The notes under the pieces were generated by a model. That model searched no databases, had not been told where the DNA came from, and worked only from the letters and a program-made list of their open reading frames with translations. A DNA stretch of 64,000 nt from RPQJ01 sp963706535 (GTDB lineage: Bacteria; Pseudomonadota; Gammaproteobacteria; Steroidobacterales; Steroidobacteraceae), in contig CAVPMU010000015.1 in NCBI GenBank assembly GCA_963706535.1, positions 1 through 64,000 of the forward strand, in the 5' to 3' direction. Of the stretch, positions 51,143-62,590 are shown one piece after another. The position numbers and the translations under genes were made by a program. The stretch's first letter is position 1, and each line of letters starts with the position of its first letter.

Positions 51143-51772
51143 ATGTGCACCCTCCTCGACGGATCCCGCGCCCTCGCGCTGGAACTCGACGAGGCGCAGC
51201 TGGCGAAGCTCGTCCGGCACCTCGACCTGCTCGACGAGTGGAACACGCGGATGAACCTCACCGCCATCCGTGACCGTCCCTCGCAGCTCACCAAGCACCT
51301 GCTCGACAGCCTGAGCGTGCAGCCGTACCTGCGCGGCGAACGCATCGCCGACGTCGGTAGCGGCGCGGGTTTCCCCGGCATCCCGCTCGCGATCGTGGAG
51401 CCCGCCCGGCACTTCGCCCTCGTCGAGTCCACCGGCAAGAAGTGCCGCTTCCTCGAGCACGTGCGCGACACGCTCGGACTCACCAACGTCGAGGTGGTGC
51501 AGTCGCGTGCGGAGGGCTACGAGCCGACGGAGCGCTTCGACACGGTGCTGGCCCGGGCGGTCGGGCCGCTTGCCGACCTTGTCAAAGTGGCCGGCCGGCT
51601 GGTCGCCGGTGGCGGGCGCCTGCTGGCCATGAAGGGCCGGTACCCCGAGGAGGAACTCGCGGCGAAGCTGAACGGCTGGAAGGTCGCGGCCGTGCACCGG
51701 TTGGCGGTGCCTGGGCTCGAGGAGGAGCGCCACCTGGTCGAACTGTGTCGCTCGCACGACAAGACTGGCTGA
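51143..51772 (+). CDS. rsmG: 16S rRNA (guanine527-N7)-methyltransferase RsmG (GidB)
   Basis: 209-aa AdoMet methyltransferase of the small ribosomal subunit. LDEWNTRMNLTAIRD and HLLDSLSVQPYL precede the SAM motif IADVGSGAGFPGIPLAI, then FARAVGPL-like LARAVGPLADLV; all are RsmG hallmarks. ATG 51143 gives the normal length; the in-frame ATG 51074 adds 23 unrelated residues. It begins the rsmG-parA-parB-atp run. Confidence 0.96.
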   Translation: MCTLLDGSRALALELDEAQLAKLVRHLDLLDEWNTRMNLTAIRDRPSQLTKHLLDSLSVQPYLRGERIADVGSGAGFPGIPLAIVEPARHFALVESTGKKCRFLEHVRDTLGLTNVEVVQSRAEGYEPTERFDTVLARAVGPLADLVKVAGRLVAGGGRLLAMKGRYPEEELAAKLNGWKVAAVHRLAVPGLEEERHLVELCRSHDKTG

Positions 51773-51794
51773 TCACGGCTATCCTTCCCGGCCC

Positions 51795-52640
51795 ATGAAG
51801 CGCGTCATCGCGGTGGCCAACCAGAAAGGCGGCGTCGGCAAGACGACCACCGCCGTCAACCTTGCCGCCTCGCTGGCCGCGACGCACCGCAAGGTGCTGC
51901 TGATCGACAGCGACCCGCAGGGCAACGCGACCATGGGTTGCGGCGTCGACAAGCGCAACCTGCGCCACTCCATGACCGACGTGCTGCTCGGGGAATGCGA
52001 CCTCGCCGCGGCACTGATGCCGGTCGAGCAGGGTGGGTTCACCGTGCTGCCCGGCAACCAGGACCTCGTCGCCGCCGAGGTCCAGCTGATGAGCAAGATC
52101 GGGCGTGAGGTGCGGCTCAGGAACGCGCTGAAGCCCGTGCGCGACTTCTACGACGTGATCCTGATCGATTGCCCGCCGGCGCTGAACCTGCTGACGCTGA
52201 ACGCGCTGGTCGCGGCGGACACCGTGCTGGTGCCGATGCAGTGCGAGTACTACGCGCTCGAAGGGCTCTCGGCGCTCATGGGCACGATCGAGCAGATCAA
52301 GGCCAGCGTGAATCCGGACCTCGAGCTCGAGGGGATCCTGCGCACCATGTTCGACCCGCGCAACAACCTGTCGAACGAGGTCTCGGCGCAGCTCATCATG
52401 CACTTCGGCGACAAGGTGTTCCGCACCGTGATTCCGCGCAACGTGCGGCTCGCGGAGGCGCCGAGCTTCGGCAAGGCCGCGATGTACCACGACAAGGACT
52501 CCCGCGGGGCGCTCGCGTACCTTGCCCTCGCCGGCGAGCTGATCCGCCGCGAGGAAGAGGCACTGCAAGGGACCATCCCGGCGGCCGAGGACGACCCGGA
52601 CGCTCCGCCGGAAATGGCTCCGTCCAGTCCCGACCCCTAG
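51795..52640 (+). CDS. parA: chromosome-partitioning ATPase ParA (Soj)
   Basis: 281-aa Walker-type ATPase that moves ParB-parS complexes on the nucleoid. VANQKGGVGKTTTAVNLAAS is the deviant Walker A with the signature lysine, IDSDPQGNATMGCGV is the A' motif, and VILIDCPPALNLLTLNAL is Walker B. A short acidic, Pro-rich tail follows residue 255. It sits 22 bases after rsmG and 31 before parB. Confidence 0.96.
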   Translation: MKRVIAVANQKGGVGKTTTAVNLAASLAATHRKVLLIDSDPQGNATMGCGVDKRNLRHSMTDVLLGECDLAAALMPVEQGGFTVLPGNQDLVAAEVQLMSKIGREVRLRNALKPVRDFYDVILIDCPPALNLLTLNALVAADTVLVPMQCEYYALEGLSALMGTIEQIKASVNPDLELEGILRTMFDPRNNLSNEVSAQLIMHFGDKVFRTVIPRNVRLAEAPSFGKAAMYHDKDSRGALAYLALAGELIRREEEALQGTIPAAEDDPDAPPEMAPSSPDP

Positions 52641-52671
52641 CGGCGCGCTGCTATCCGCTAAACTTCCCCGC

Positions 52672-53583
52672 ATGGCAACCAAGCGACCCAGTCTCGGCCG
52701 AGGGCTCGAAGCCCTGCTCGGCACGACCACGCCTGCTCCGGCGGAGCCACCTGGCAGCGCATCCGCGCCCGCGAAGCGCGACGAAGAGCTCGCCCGGATC
52801 CCGGTGGACCTGCTGCAGCGGGGTCGCTACCAGCCGCGTCTCGACATGCGGCCGGAGAGCCTGCAGGAACTGGCGGATTCCATCCGCGCGCAGGGCGTGG
52901 TGCAGCCGATCGTGGTGCGACCGCTCGTGGCGCAGCCGAGCGGCGAGCCCGACCGCTACGAGATCATCGCGGGCGAGCGCCGCTGGCGGGCCGCCCAGAT
53001 GGCGGGCCTGCACGACATACCGGCGGTGATCCGCCGGGTGACCGACGAGGCGGCCGTCGCCATGTCGCTCATCGAGAACATCCAGCGCGAGAACCTCAAT
53101 CCGCTCGAGGAGGCCCGTGCGCTCGACCGGCTGATCCGCGAATTCGACATGACGCACCAGACCGCGGCCGACGCGGTGGGCCGCTCGCGCGCGGCCGTGA
53201 GCAACCTGCTGCGCCTGCTCGAGCTCGCCGAGGAAGTGAAGTCACTGGTCGAGGGCCGGCAGATCGAGATGGGGCACGCCCGCGCGCTGCTCGGCCTGAC
53301 GGTGGCGCGGCAGCAGGTCGAGGTGGCGCTGCTGGTGGCGAAGAAGGGTTTGTCGGTGCGCGAGACCGAGGCGCTCGTGCGCCGCATGCTCGAGCACAAG
53401 GACGGCGACACGCATCGCGACCCGCCGCGCAAGGATCCGAACATCGGGCGCCTCGAGCAGGACCTCGCCGAGAAGCTCGGCGCCAAGGTCGCCCTGCAGC
53501 ACGGCGCCGCGGGGCGCGGCAAGCTCGTCATCAACTACAACAGCCTCGACGAACTCGACGGCATCCTCGCCCACATCCAGTGA
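52672..53583 (+). CDS. parB: chromosome-partitioning protein ParB (Spo0J)
   Basis: 303-aa CTP-dependent clamp protein that loads at parS. The N-terminal ParB/Srx domain has PRLDMRPESLQELADSIRAQ, GERRWRAAQMAGL (CTP-binding box) and SLIENIQRENLNPLEEA. The central HTH (MTHQTAADAVGRSRAAVSN) binds parS; the C-terminus dimerises. The first 30 residues are a ParA-contact segment rich in Arg, Pro and Ala. I found no convincing parS site in the window. Confidence 0.96.
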   Translation: MATKRPSLGRGLEALLGTTTPAPAEPPGSASAPAKRDEELARIPVDLLQRGRYQPRLDMRPESLQELADSIRAQGVVQPIVVRPLVAQPSGEPDRYEIIAGERRWRAAQMAGLHDIPAVIRRVTDEAAVAMSLIENIQRENLNPLEEARALDRLIREFDMTHQTAADAVGRSRAAVSNLLRLLELAEEVKSLVEGRQIEMGHARALLGLTVARQQVEVALLVAKKGLSVRETEALVRRMLEHKDGDTHRDPPRKDPNIGRLEQDLAEKLGAKVALQHGAAGRGKLVINYNSLDELDGILAHIQ

Positions 53584-53921
53584 GCGGCCTCTTTTAATCA
53601 GCAATTACAGATAATGGTTCCGGGCTGAAACGCTCTTCAAGGCGTATTCATCAGGAAAGCCGAATCCTCGAAACACGCCCGGCGCACCCGGGCTGGCGCC
53701 GACGGCTGCCGCAGTCGCACCGCTCGGACCATCCGTGCAAGCCGCAATGGCTGCGGCAAGTTAAGCCCCGCGCTGCATTGAAGCAGTGCAAAAGGAGCCG
53801 CTATAATTGGCGGCCTTCCGGAGGCCGTGCCAGCGGGCGCGGTCCGCCCGGGTAACGGTCGAATCGCCACCCGTGGCCGGAAGCGCCCGGCACATGACGT
53901 GGCTTTTTTGTTGCCCGGAGC
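53584..53921 (+). promoter_or_regulatory. atp operon control region (338-base gene-free stretch)
   Basis: The -10 box TATAAT is at 53802-53807, with TTGAAG at 53778-53783 as -35 and an 18-base spacer, a good sigma70 promoter. A GGCCT/AGGCC hairpin (53811-53827) would lie at the very start of the transcript. Further on, GCCAC (53866-53870) can pair with GTGGC (53899-53903) directly before six Ts (53904-53909), an attenuator- or terminator-like shape between promoter and atpI. The bases 53584-53770 hold nothing I recognise. Confidence 0.65.
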
Positions 53922-54347
53922 TTGAGTGAGGCCTTGAGCAAACGCGATGTCCAGATTGGCCGGCGCCAGGCGCTGGCGGTCGTGCTGGCGCAGGTGTTGC
54001 TCGGGGCGATCGTTGCGATCGCCTGCCTCGCCGTGTCGGATGCCCGTGCGGGCGCCTCGGCGCTCATCGGGGCGGGCATCGGCATCGTCGCGACGTCGCT
54101 GATGGCGTTCGCGATGTTGCGGCACGGCGCGGGAGCGAGCGCGCAACGGGTGGCCTGGAGCTTCTTCTCCGGCTGGATGGTGAAGGTCTTCTTCACCATC
54201 GCGATGCTGGTGCTGGCGCTCCGGTCGCCGCGGGTCGCCGCATTGCCGCTGCTGGCGGGATACGCGGTGACGTACGCGGGTTACTGGTTCGGCGCGGCCC
54301 GCGGGGGCGCGACGAAAGTGGACGAGAACCTGGGAGTTTCGGACTGA
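53922..54347 (+). CDS. atpI: ATP synthase accessory subunit AtpI
   Basis: About 141 aa membrane protein encoded first in the atp operon; it assists c-ring assembly and ion supply in other bacteria. Four hydrophobic segments are visible (ALAVVLAQVLLGAIVAIACL, GAGIGIVATSLMAFAML, FFTIAMLVLALR, LLAGYAVTYAGYWF). The reading frame opens with TTG 53922, directly after GGAG and rather close to it; TTG 53934 is an alternative. No in-frame ATG or GTG fits the N-terminus, so a rare TTG start is likely. Confidence 0.8.
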   Translation: MSEALSKRDVQIGRRQALAVVLAQVLLGAIVAIACLAVSDARAGASALIGAGIGIVATSLMAFAMLRHGAGASAQRVAWSFFSGWMVKVFFTIAMLVLALRSPRVAALPLLAGYAVTYAGYWFGAARGGATKVDENLGVSD

Positions 54348-54349
54348 TC

Positions 54350-55165
54350 ATGGCCGGCGAAGCACCTGCGAGCAGCACCGAATACATCACCCACCACCTG
54401 TCGCACCTCAAGGTCGGCGAGGGTTTCTGGACCTGGCACGTCGACACGATGTTCATGTCCGTGCTCACGGGCGTCGTGGCCCTCGGCCTCTTCTGGCTGG
54501 CTGCGCGCAGGGCCACGTCGGGCGTCCCGGGCAAGGGACAGGCCTTCGTCGAGATGGTGGTCGAGTTCGTCGACACCCAGGTCAAGGAGGTCTTCCACCT
54601 CGACCGCCGCTTCCTCGCGCCGCTCGCGCTCACGATCTTCCTCTGGGTGTTCTTCATGAACGCCATGGACCTGCTGCCGCTCGACGTGCCGGGCGTGGTC
54701 GCCGGCTGGTTCGGGCTGCATTACTGGCGCGTGGTGCCCACGGCCAACGTCAACACCACCTTCGCGATGTCGATCTCGGTCCTGCTGTTCGTGATCTTCT
54801 ATTCGTTCAAGGCGAAGGGTGCGGGCGGCTACGTCCACGAGCTCTTCACCGCCCCGTTCGGTGCCAACCCGGTGCTGTGGATCCCGAATTTCCTGCTGAA
54901 CCTCGTCGAACTGCTGTCGAAGCCCGTGTCGCTCGCGATGCGACTGTTCGGCAACATGTACGCCGGCGAGCTGGTGTTCATGCTGATCGCGCTGCTCGGC
55001 GCGGGCTGGGCCGGCTTCACCATCGGCAGCAGCGTCTCGATGCTGGGCCAGCTCCTCGCCGGGGCCGCCTGGGCGATCTTCCACATCCTGATCATCACGC
55101 TGCAAGCCTACATATTCATGGTGCTGACCATCGTGTACGTCGCGATGGCCACCGAGCACCACTGA
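54350..55165 (+). CDS. atpB: ATP synthase Fo subunit a (AtpB)
   Basis: 271-aa membrane stator that forms the proton half-channels. The periplasm-facing start (YITHHLSHLKVGEGFWTWHV) is followed by five or six transmembrane helices. LLSKPVSLAMRLFGNMYAGE contains the essential arginine facing the c-ring. It follows atpI after two bases. Confidence 0.96.
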   Translation: MAGEAPASSTEYITHHLSHLKVGEGFWTWHVDTMFMSVLTGVVALGLFWLAARRATSGVPGKGQAFVEMVVEFVDTQVKEVFHLDRRFLAPLALTIFLWVFFMNAMDLLPLDVPGVVAGWFGLHYWRVVPTANVNTTFAMSISVLLFVIFYSFKAKGAGGYVHELFTAPFGANPVLWIPNFLLNLVELLSKPVSLAMRLFGNMYAGELVFMLIALLGAGWAGFTIGSSVSMLGQLLAGAAWAIFHILIITLQAYIFMVLTIVYVAMATEHH

Positions 55166-55212
55166 CCCCCCCTTCACCGTTCACGCAACCGCACGACTGA
55201 CTGGAGAGACAC

Positions 55213-55485
55213 ATGGAAAACCTCGCGTTCATCGCCCAGGTCCAGAGCTTCACGGCGCTGGGCATCGGCCTGATCATCGGCCTCGGCGCGATCGGCGCCT
55301 GCATCGGCATCGGCATCATGGGCTCGAAGTTCCTCGAATCCGCCGCGCGCCAGCCGGAGCTGATCCCCACGCTGCAGGGCCGCATGTTCCTGCTCGCCGG
55401 CCTGATCGACGCGGCGTTCCTGATCGGCGTCGCGCTCGCGATGTTCTTCGCGGTCGCCAACCCGCTGCTCGCCCGCTTCGGCTGA
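55213..55485 (+). CDS. atpE: ATP synthase Fo subunit c (AtpE)
   Basis: 90-aa hairpin of two transmembrane helices. The first is the Gly-rich LIIGLGAIGACIGIGIMGSK; the polar loop ARQPEL contacts F1. The second helix carries the proton-binding Asp 66 in AGLIDAAFLIG. No sodium-binding signature (Gln/Glu/Ser set) is apparent, so it is a proton-type ring. Confidence 0.96.
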   Translation: MENLAFIAQVQSFTALGIGLIIGLGAIGACIGIGIMGSKFLESAARQPELIPTLQGRMFLLAGLIDAAFLIGVALAMFFAVANPLLARFG

Positions 55486-55511
55486 ACCACGACTGACGCG
55501 AGGACGTCGCC

Positions 55512-55997
55512 ATGAACATCAATGCCACGATCATCGGGCAGGCGATGGTCTTCGCCATCCTGATCTGGTTTTCGTGGAGGTTCATCTGGCCCCCCCTGAT
55601 GAAGGCGGTCGAAGACCGCCAGAAGAAGATCGCCGACGGCCTCGCGGCCGCCGAGCGCGGCCAGAAGGAGCTGCAGAAGTCCCACGGCGATGCCGCGGGA
55701 ATCGTCAGCGAGGCGCGCGAAAAGGCGCTCAAGATCGTCGACCAGGCGAATCGCCGCTCGAACGAGATCATCGAGGAGGCCCGCGCGACCGCCATCTCCG
55801 AGGGGCAACGCCTCGTCGGCGACGCACGCCAGGAAGTGCTGCTCGAGAAGTCCCGCGCGCGTGACGCGCTGCGCAAGGACGTGGGCACGCTCGCGGTGGC
55901 CGGTGCCTCGCGACTCCTCGAACGCGAGATCGATCCGAAGGCCCACGCGGACCTGATCGAGAAGCTCGCGCGCGAGATCGAGGGCGCCAAGGCCTGA
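55512..55997 (+). CDS. atpF: ATP synthase Fo subunit b (AtpF)
   Basis: 161-aa peripheral stalk protein. One N-terminal membrane helix (IIGQAMVFAILIWFSWRFIW) is followed by a long charged coiled coil (AAERGQKELQKSHGD, ANRRSNEIIEEARATAISEG) that reaches to subunit delta. Length is normal for the family. A good AGGA precedes the ATG. Confidence 0.95.
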   Translation: MNINATIIGQAMVFAILIWFSWRFIWPPLMKAVEDRQKKIADGLAAAERGQKELQKSHGDAAGIVSEAREKALKIVDQANRRSNEIIEEARATAISEGQRLVGDARQEVLLEKSRARDALRKDVGTLAVAGASRLLEREIDPKAHADLIEKLAREIEGAKA

Positions 55998-56025
55998 CGG
56001 CCGCGGCGTACTCCAGGGAGTCACC

Positions 56026-56562
56026 ATGGCCGAGAGAGCCACAGTAGCGAGACCCTACGCCAAGGCGGCGTTCGGCTATGCGCGCGAGCAGGGCCGGCTC
56101 GCCGAATGGTCGGGCTGGCTCGCCACCGCGCGCGCGGTCGTGCTGAGCGAGGAGTTCCAGGCGTTCGAGCGCAGCCCCGAGGTGCGCAGCGAGCAGCTCG
56201 AGGAGCTCATCGCCGGGATCTGCGGCGACGGACTCGACGCTCACGGGCGCGCGTTCCTCGCGCTGCTGCGGGAGAACGGGCGGCTCGACTTCCTGCCCGA
56301 GATCGCCACGCGCTTCGAGGAACTCGAGGCCGAGGACCAGAACGTGGCCGAGGTCGAGGTCGTCTCCGCGACGACCCTCGACGAGCGGCAGAGGGAACGG
56401 CTCGCGGGAGCCCTGCGCAACCGACTGCGCCGCGACGTGCGGTTGCATTGCACCGTCGATCCGGGGTTGATCGGCGGCGCGGTGGTGCGTTCGGGCGACC
56501 TGCTGATCGATGGCTCGCTGAAGGGCAAGCTCGAGCGGCTCGAGACCGAATTGACTGGCTGA
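56026..56562 (+). CDS. atpH: ATP synthase F1 subunit delta (AtpH)
   Basis: 178-aa stalk subunit linking b to the top of alpha3beta3. VARPYAKAAFGYAREQGRLA is the N-terminal signature and LIGGAVVRSGDLLIDGSLKG the C-terminal one. It lies 28 bases after atpF. Confidence 0.95.
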   Translation: MAERATVARPYAKAAFGYAREQGRLAEWSGWLATARAVVLSEEFQAFERSPEVRSEQLEELIAGICGDGLDAHGRAFLALLRENGRLDFLPEIATRFEELEAEDQNVAEVEVVSATTLDERQRERLAGALRNRLRRDVRLHCTVDPGLIGGAVVRSGDLLIDGSLKGKLERLETELTG

Positions 56563-56619
56563 CGAACGATTTCAACGGCCAGGCCGCGAGCGCGGCGACG
56601 GCCTGCAGAGGAATGCGAA

Positions 56620-58161
<1,542 letters not shown>

Positions 58162-58181
58162 AGCCCCGAGCGGGAGCCACC

Positions 58182-59072
58182 ATGGCCGGAACCAAGGAAA
58201 TCCGCCTCAAGATCAAGAGCGTGCAGAACACGCGCAAGATCACCAAGGCGATGGAAATGGTCGCTGCGTCGAAGATGAAGAAGGCGCAGGAGCGGATGCG
58301 TGCCGGACGGCCGTACTCCCAGCGCATCCTCTCCATCGCGACGCACGCCGCGAGCGCCAATACCGAGTACAAGCACCCGCTGCTGACCCGGCGGCCCGAG
58401 GTGAAGCGCGTCGGCGTGGTGGTCATCACCACCGACAAGGGCCTGTGCGGCGGACTCAACACCAACCTGCTGCGCCTGGTGCTGAACCAGCACAAGGAGT
58501 GGATCGCCAGGGGCATCGAGGTCGAGTACAGCGCGATCGGCAACAAGGGCTTCGGCTTCCTGAACCGCATGGGTGGCACGATCGTCTCGCAGGTGGTGAA
58601 CTACGGCGATCGCCCGGCGCTCGACCGCCTGATCGGACCGGTCAAGATGCTGATCGACGGTTACCTCGAGGGGCGCCTCGACGAGGTGCACATCTTCTCG
58701 AGCCGCTTCGTGAACACCATGAAGCAGGAACCGACGCACAGCATGCTGATCCCGATCCCGCTCGAGCGCGGCCCGGAGGAAGTCTGGGACGACCACGAGA
58801 AGGTCGGCATCGGCAACTGGGACTACCTCTACGAGCCCGATCCCAAGGTCGTGCTCGACGAGCTGCTGGTGCGTTACATCGAGACCGTCGTCTACCAGGC
58901 GGCGGCCGACAACATCGCCTCCGAGCAGTCGGCGCGCATGGTGGCCATGAAGTCCGCCTCCGACAACGCGCTCAGCATCATCGAGGAGCTGCAGCTCATC
59001 TACAACAAGAGCCGCCAGGCCTCGATCACCAAGGAACTCTCGGAGATCGTCGGCGGCGCCGCCGCCGTGTGA
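58182..59072 (+). CDS. atpG: ATP synthase F1 subunit gamma (AtpG)
   Basis: 296-aa rotor shaft. The N-terminal helix (GTKEIRLKIKSVQNTRKITK AMEMVAASKMKKAQ) and C-terminal helix (MVAMKSASDNALSIIEELQL) form the coiled coil inside the alpha-beta ring. It is slightly longer than the usual 286-290 aa. Confidence 0.96.
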   Translation: MAGTKEIRLKIKSVQNTRKITKAMEMVAASKMKKAQERMRAGRPYSQRILSIATHAASANTEYKHPLLTRRPEVKRVGVVVITTDKGLCGGLNTNLLRLVLNQHKEWIARGIEVEYSAIGNKGFGFLNRMGGTIVSQVVNYGDRPALDRLIGPVKMLIDGYLEGRLDEVHIFSSRFVNTMKQEPTHSMLIPIPLERGPEEVWDDHEKVGIGNWDYLYEPDPKVVLDELLVRYIETVVYQAAADNIASEQSARMVAMKSASDNALSIIEELQLIYNKSRQASITKELSEIVGGAAAV

Positions 59073-59097
59073 CGGGCGCAGCTCTCCGCACTGATCA

Positions 59098-59125
59098 CCA
59101 GTCATTAGTCATTAATCACTTTCCA
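59098..59125. repeat. short tandem repeat between atpG and atpD
   Basis: Overlapping units of the type AGTCATT and AATCAC (CAGTCATTAGTCATTAATCAC) fill part of the 67-base gap between atpG and atpD. They resemble the CACTAGTCAC-type units at 32448-32462 and may belong to the same class of intergenic heptamer repeats. Confidence 0.5.
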
Positions 59126-59139
59126 CTCGGGTCACGACC

Positions 59140-60567
<1,428 letters not shown>

Positions 60568-60573
60568 GGGAAA

Positions 60574-60662
60574 GCGGATAGGGGATAGCGGATAGCGGAT
60601 AGTGAAGAGACTCCCGCAGCTCCGTTTCCGGCACTATCCGCTATCCGCTATCCGCTATCCGC
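60574..60662. repeat. GCGGATA-repeat hairpin inside the atp operon
   Basis: GCGGATA units (60574-60604, one reading GGGGATA) face an array of TATCCGC units at 60632-60662, giving a stem of about 31 bp and a 27-base loop between atpD and atpC. It ends 20 bases before the atpC ATG. The same repeat type stands between prpC and acnD. Confidence 0.88.
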
Positions 60663-60682
60663 TCTGCAACTAGGGAATCGCT

Positions 60683-61105
60683 ATGGCCACCATGAGAATA
60701 GACGTCGTCAGCGCGGAGGAGTCCATCTACTCCGGCGACGCGGAGTTCGTGGTGCTCCCGGGCATCATGGGCGAGCTCGGCATCTATCCGCGCCACGCGC
60801 CGCTGATCACGCAGATCAAGGCGGGCACGGTGCGGATCAAGGTGCCGGGCAAGGAAGAGGAGGAGATGGTGTACGTGCAGGGCGGCTTCCTCGAGGTGCA
60901 GCCTGCGCACATCAACGTCCTCTCCGACACGGCGATCCGTGCGGCGGACCTCGACGAGGCCAAGGTGCTCGAGGCCAAGCGCATCGCCGAGGAGGCGATC
61001 CGCGCGCGCACCGAGAAGCAGGAGATCGCCACGGCCGAGGCGGAACTCGCCGCCATCAGCGCGCAGTTGCAGGCGATCCAGAAGCTCCGCAAGACCCGCC
61101 GCTAA
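60683..61105 (+). CDS. atpC: ATP synthase F1 subunit epsilon (AtpC)
   Basis: 140-aa inhibitory rotor subunit. The N-terminal beta-sandwich (RIDVVSAEESIYSGDAEFVV, PGIMGELGIYPRHAPLITQI) is followed by a two-helix C-terminal domain (LDEAKVLEAKRIAEEAIRAR) that can block rotation. Last gene of the atp operon; a palindromic pair follows two bases after the stop. Confidence 0.96.
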   Translation: MATMRIDVVSAEESIYSGDAEFVVLPGIMGELGIYPRHAPLITQIKAGTVRIKVPGKEEEEMVYVQGGFLEVQPAHINVLSDTAIRAADLDEAKVLEAKRIAEEAIRARTEKQEIATAEAELAAISAQLQAIQKLRKTRR

Positions 61106-61106
61106 G

Positions 61107-61153
61107 AGGGGACGCTACCCTTTTTCCAGCCGGGTAAAAGGGTAGCGTCCCCT
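61107..61153. repeat. 18-bp perfect inverted repeat between atpC and glmU
   Basis: 61107-61124 is the exact inverted complement of 61136-61153 (core GGGGACGCTACCC), with an 11-base loop. It could end atp transcription, but no T-tract follows on the plus strand. The GGGGACGCTACCC palindrome type is familiar from REP-like elements in proteobacteria. Confidence 0.85.
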
Positions 61154-61204
61154 TAAATCCGCCGCAGTGCACGAGGCGGCTCCCGGTACATTACTATTGC
61201 CGCC

Positions 61205-62569
61205 ATGACACTCTCCGTCGTGATCCTGGCCGCCGGCCAGGGCAAGCGCATGAACTCCGACCTGCCCAAGGTCCTGCAGCCACTGGCCGGCAAGCCGCTG
61301 CTCGCGCACGTGCTCGACGCGGCGGCCCGCCTCGAGGCCGCGGCGACCTACGTCGTCTACGGCCACGGTGGAGAGCAGGTGCTCGAGGTCTTCCGCGGTC
61401 GCGACGATATCCATTGGGTACTGCAGGCCGAGCAGCACGGCACCGGGCACGCGGTCGCGCAGGCCATGCCCCAGATCCCGGACGACCATCTCGTGCTGGT
61501 GCTCTACGGCGACGTGCCTCTGGTGCAGCTCGAGTCGCTCGCGCGCCTCGTCGCCGAAGCCGCAGACAACGCCTTGAGCCTGCTGTCGGTCATGCTGCCC
61601 GATCCGACGGGCTACGGTCGCGTGGTGCGTGACGGCGCCGGCAACGTGGTGCGCATCGTCGAGCACAAGGACGCCAACACCAAGGAACGCGCCATCCACG
61701 AGTCGAACACCGGGCTGATGTGCGTGCCGGCGGGCAGGCTGCGGCAGTGGCTCGCGGCGCTCAGGAACGACAACGCCCAGGGCGAGTACTACCTCACCGA
61801 CGTGATCGTCGCGGCGGTGCGGGCGGGGCTCAAGGTGCACGCCGTCGTGGCGCCGACCGCCACCGAGGTGATGGGCGTCAACGACAAGCTGCAGCTCGCG
61901 GAGCTCGAGGCCGCCTATCGGCGGCAGCGCGCGACGGAGCTGATGCTCGCGGGCGCCACGATCGTCGATCCCGCGCGGTTCGACGCGCGCGGCCCGGTCG
62001 AGATCGGTCGCGACGTGGTCATCGACGTGAACGTGGTCTTCGAGGGCCGCGTGAAGCTCGGCAACCGCGTGCGCATCGGGCCGAACGTCGTGATCCGCGA
62101 CAGCGAGGTCGGCGACGACACGGTGATCTTCCCGAACTGCGTGATCGACAAGGCACGCATCGGCAGCCGCTGCAACATCGGGCCGTTTGCCCGGTTCCGG
62201 CCCTCGTCCGAGCTCGCGGCCGGGGTGCACATCGGCAATTTCGTCGAGGTGAAGAACAGCATCGTCGGGGCGGGCAGCAAGGCCAATCACCTGACCTATC
62301 TCGGTGACACGACCGTGGGGGAGAAGGTGAACGTGGGGGCGGGCACCGTCACCTGCAACTACGACGGCGCGAACAAGTGGCGCACCGAGATCGGCGACGG
62401 CGCGTTCATCGGCTCGGGCGCGATGCTCGTCGCGCCGGTGAAGATCGGCGCGGGCTCGACGATCGGCGCGGGCTCGACCATCACGAAGGACACGCCCGAG
62501 GGCCAGCTCACGCTCGAGCGCAGCAAGCAGACCACGGTCGAGAGCTGGAAGCGACCGCAGAAGAAGTAG
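61205..62569 (+). CDS. glmU: bifunctional GlmU (GlcN-1-P acetyltransferase / GlcNAc-1-P uridylyltransferase)
   Basis: 454-aa enzyme that makes UDP-GlcNAc for peptidoglycan and lipopolysaccharide. The N-terminal uridylyltransferase has VVILAAGQGKRMNSDLPKVL and LYGDVPLV. The C-terminal left-handed beta-helix (hexapeptide repeats such as VRIGPNVVIRDSEVGDDTVI) is the acetyltransferase, with NFVEVKNS and GDTTVGEKVNVGAGTVTCNY. It is close in length to the E. coli enzyme (456 aa). Confidence 0.97.
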   Translation: MTLSVVILAAGQGKRMNSDLPKVLQPLAGKPLLAHVLDAAARLEAAATYVVYGHGGEQVLEVFRGRDDIHWVLQAEQHGTGHAVAQAMPQIPDDHLVLVLYGDVPLVQLESLARLVAEAADNALSLLSVMLPDPTGYGRVVRDGAGNVVRIVEHKDANTKERAIHESNTGLMCVPAGRLRQWLAALRNDNAQGEYYLTDVIVAAVRAGLKVHAVVAPTATEVMGVNDKLQLAELEAAYRRQRATELMLAGATIVDPARFDARGPVEIGRDVVIDVNVVFEGRVKLGNRVRIGPNVVIRDSEVGDDTVIFPNCVIDKARIGSRCNIGPFARFRPSSELAAGVHIGNFVEVKNSIVGAGSKANHLTYLGDTTVGEKVNVGAGTVTCNYDGANKWRTEIGDGAFIGSGAMLVAPVKIGAGSTIGAGSTITKDTPEGQLTLERSKQTTVESWKRPQKK

Positions 62570-62590
62570 GGGACATTCACCCATCCGTCC

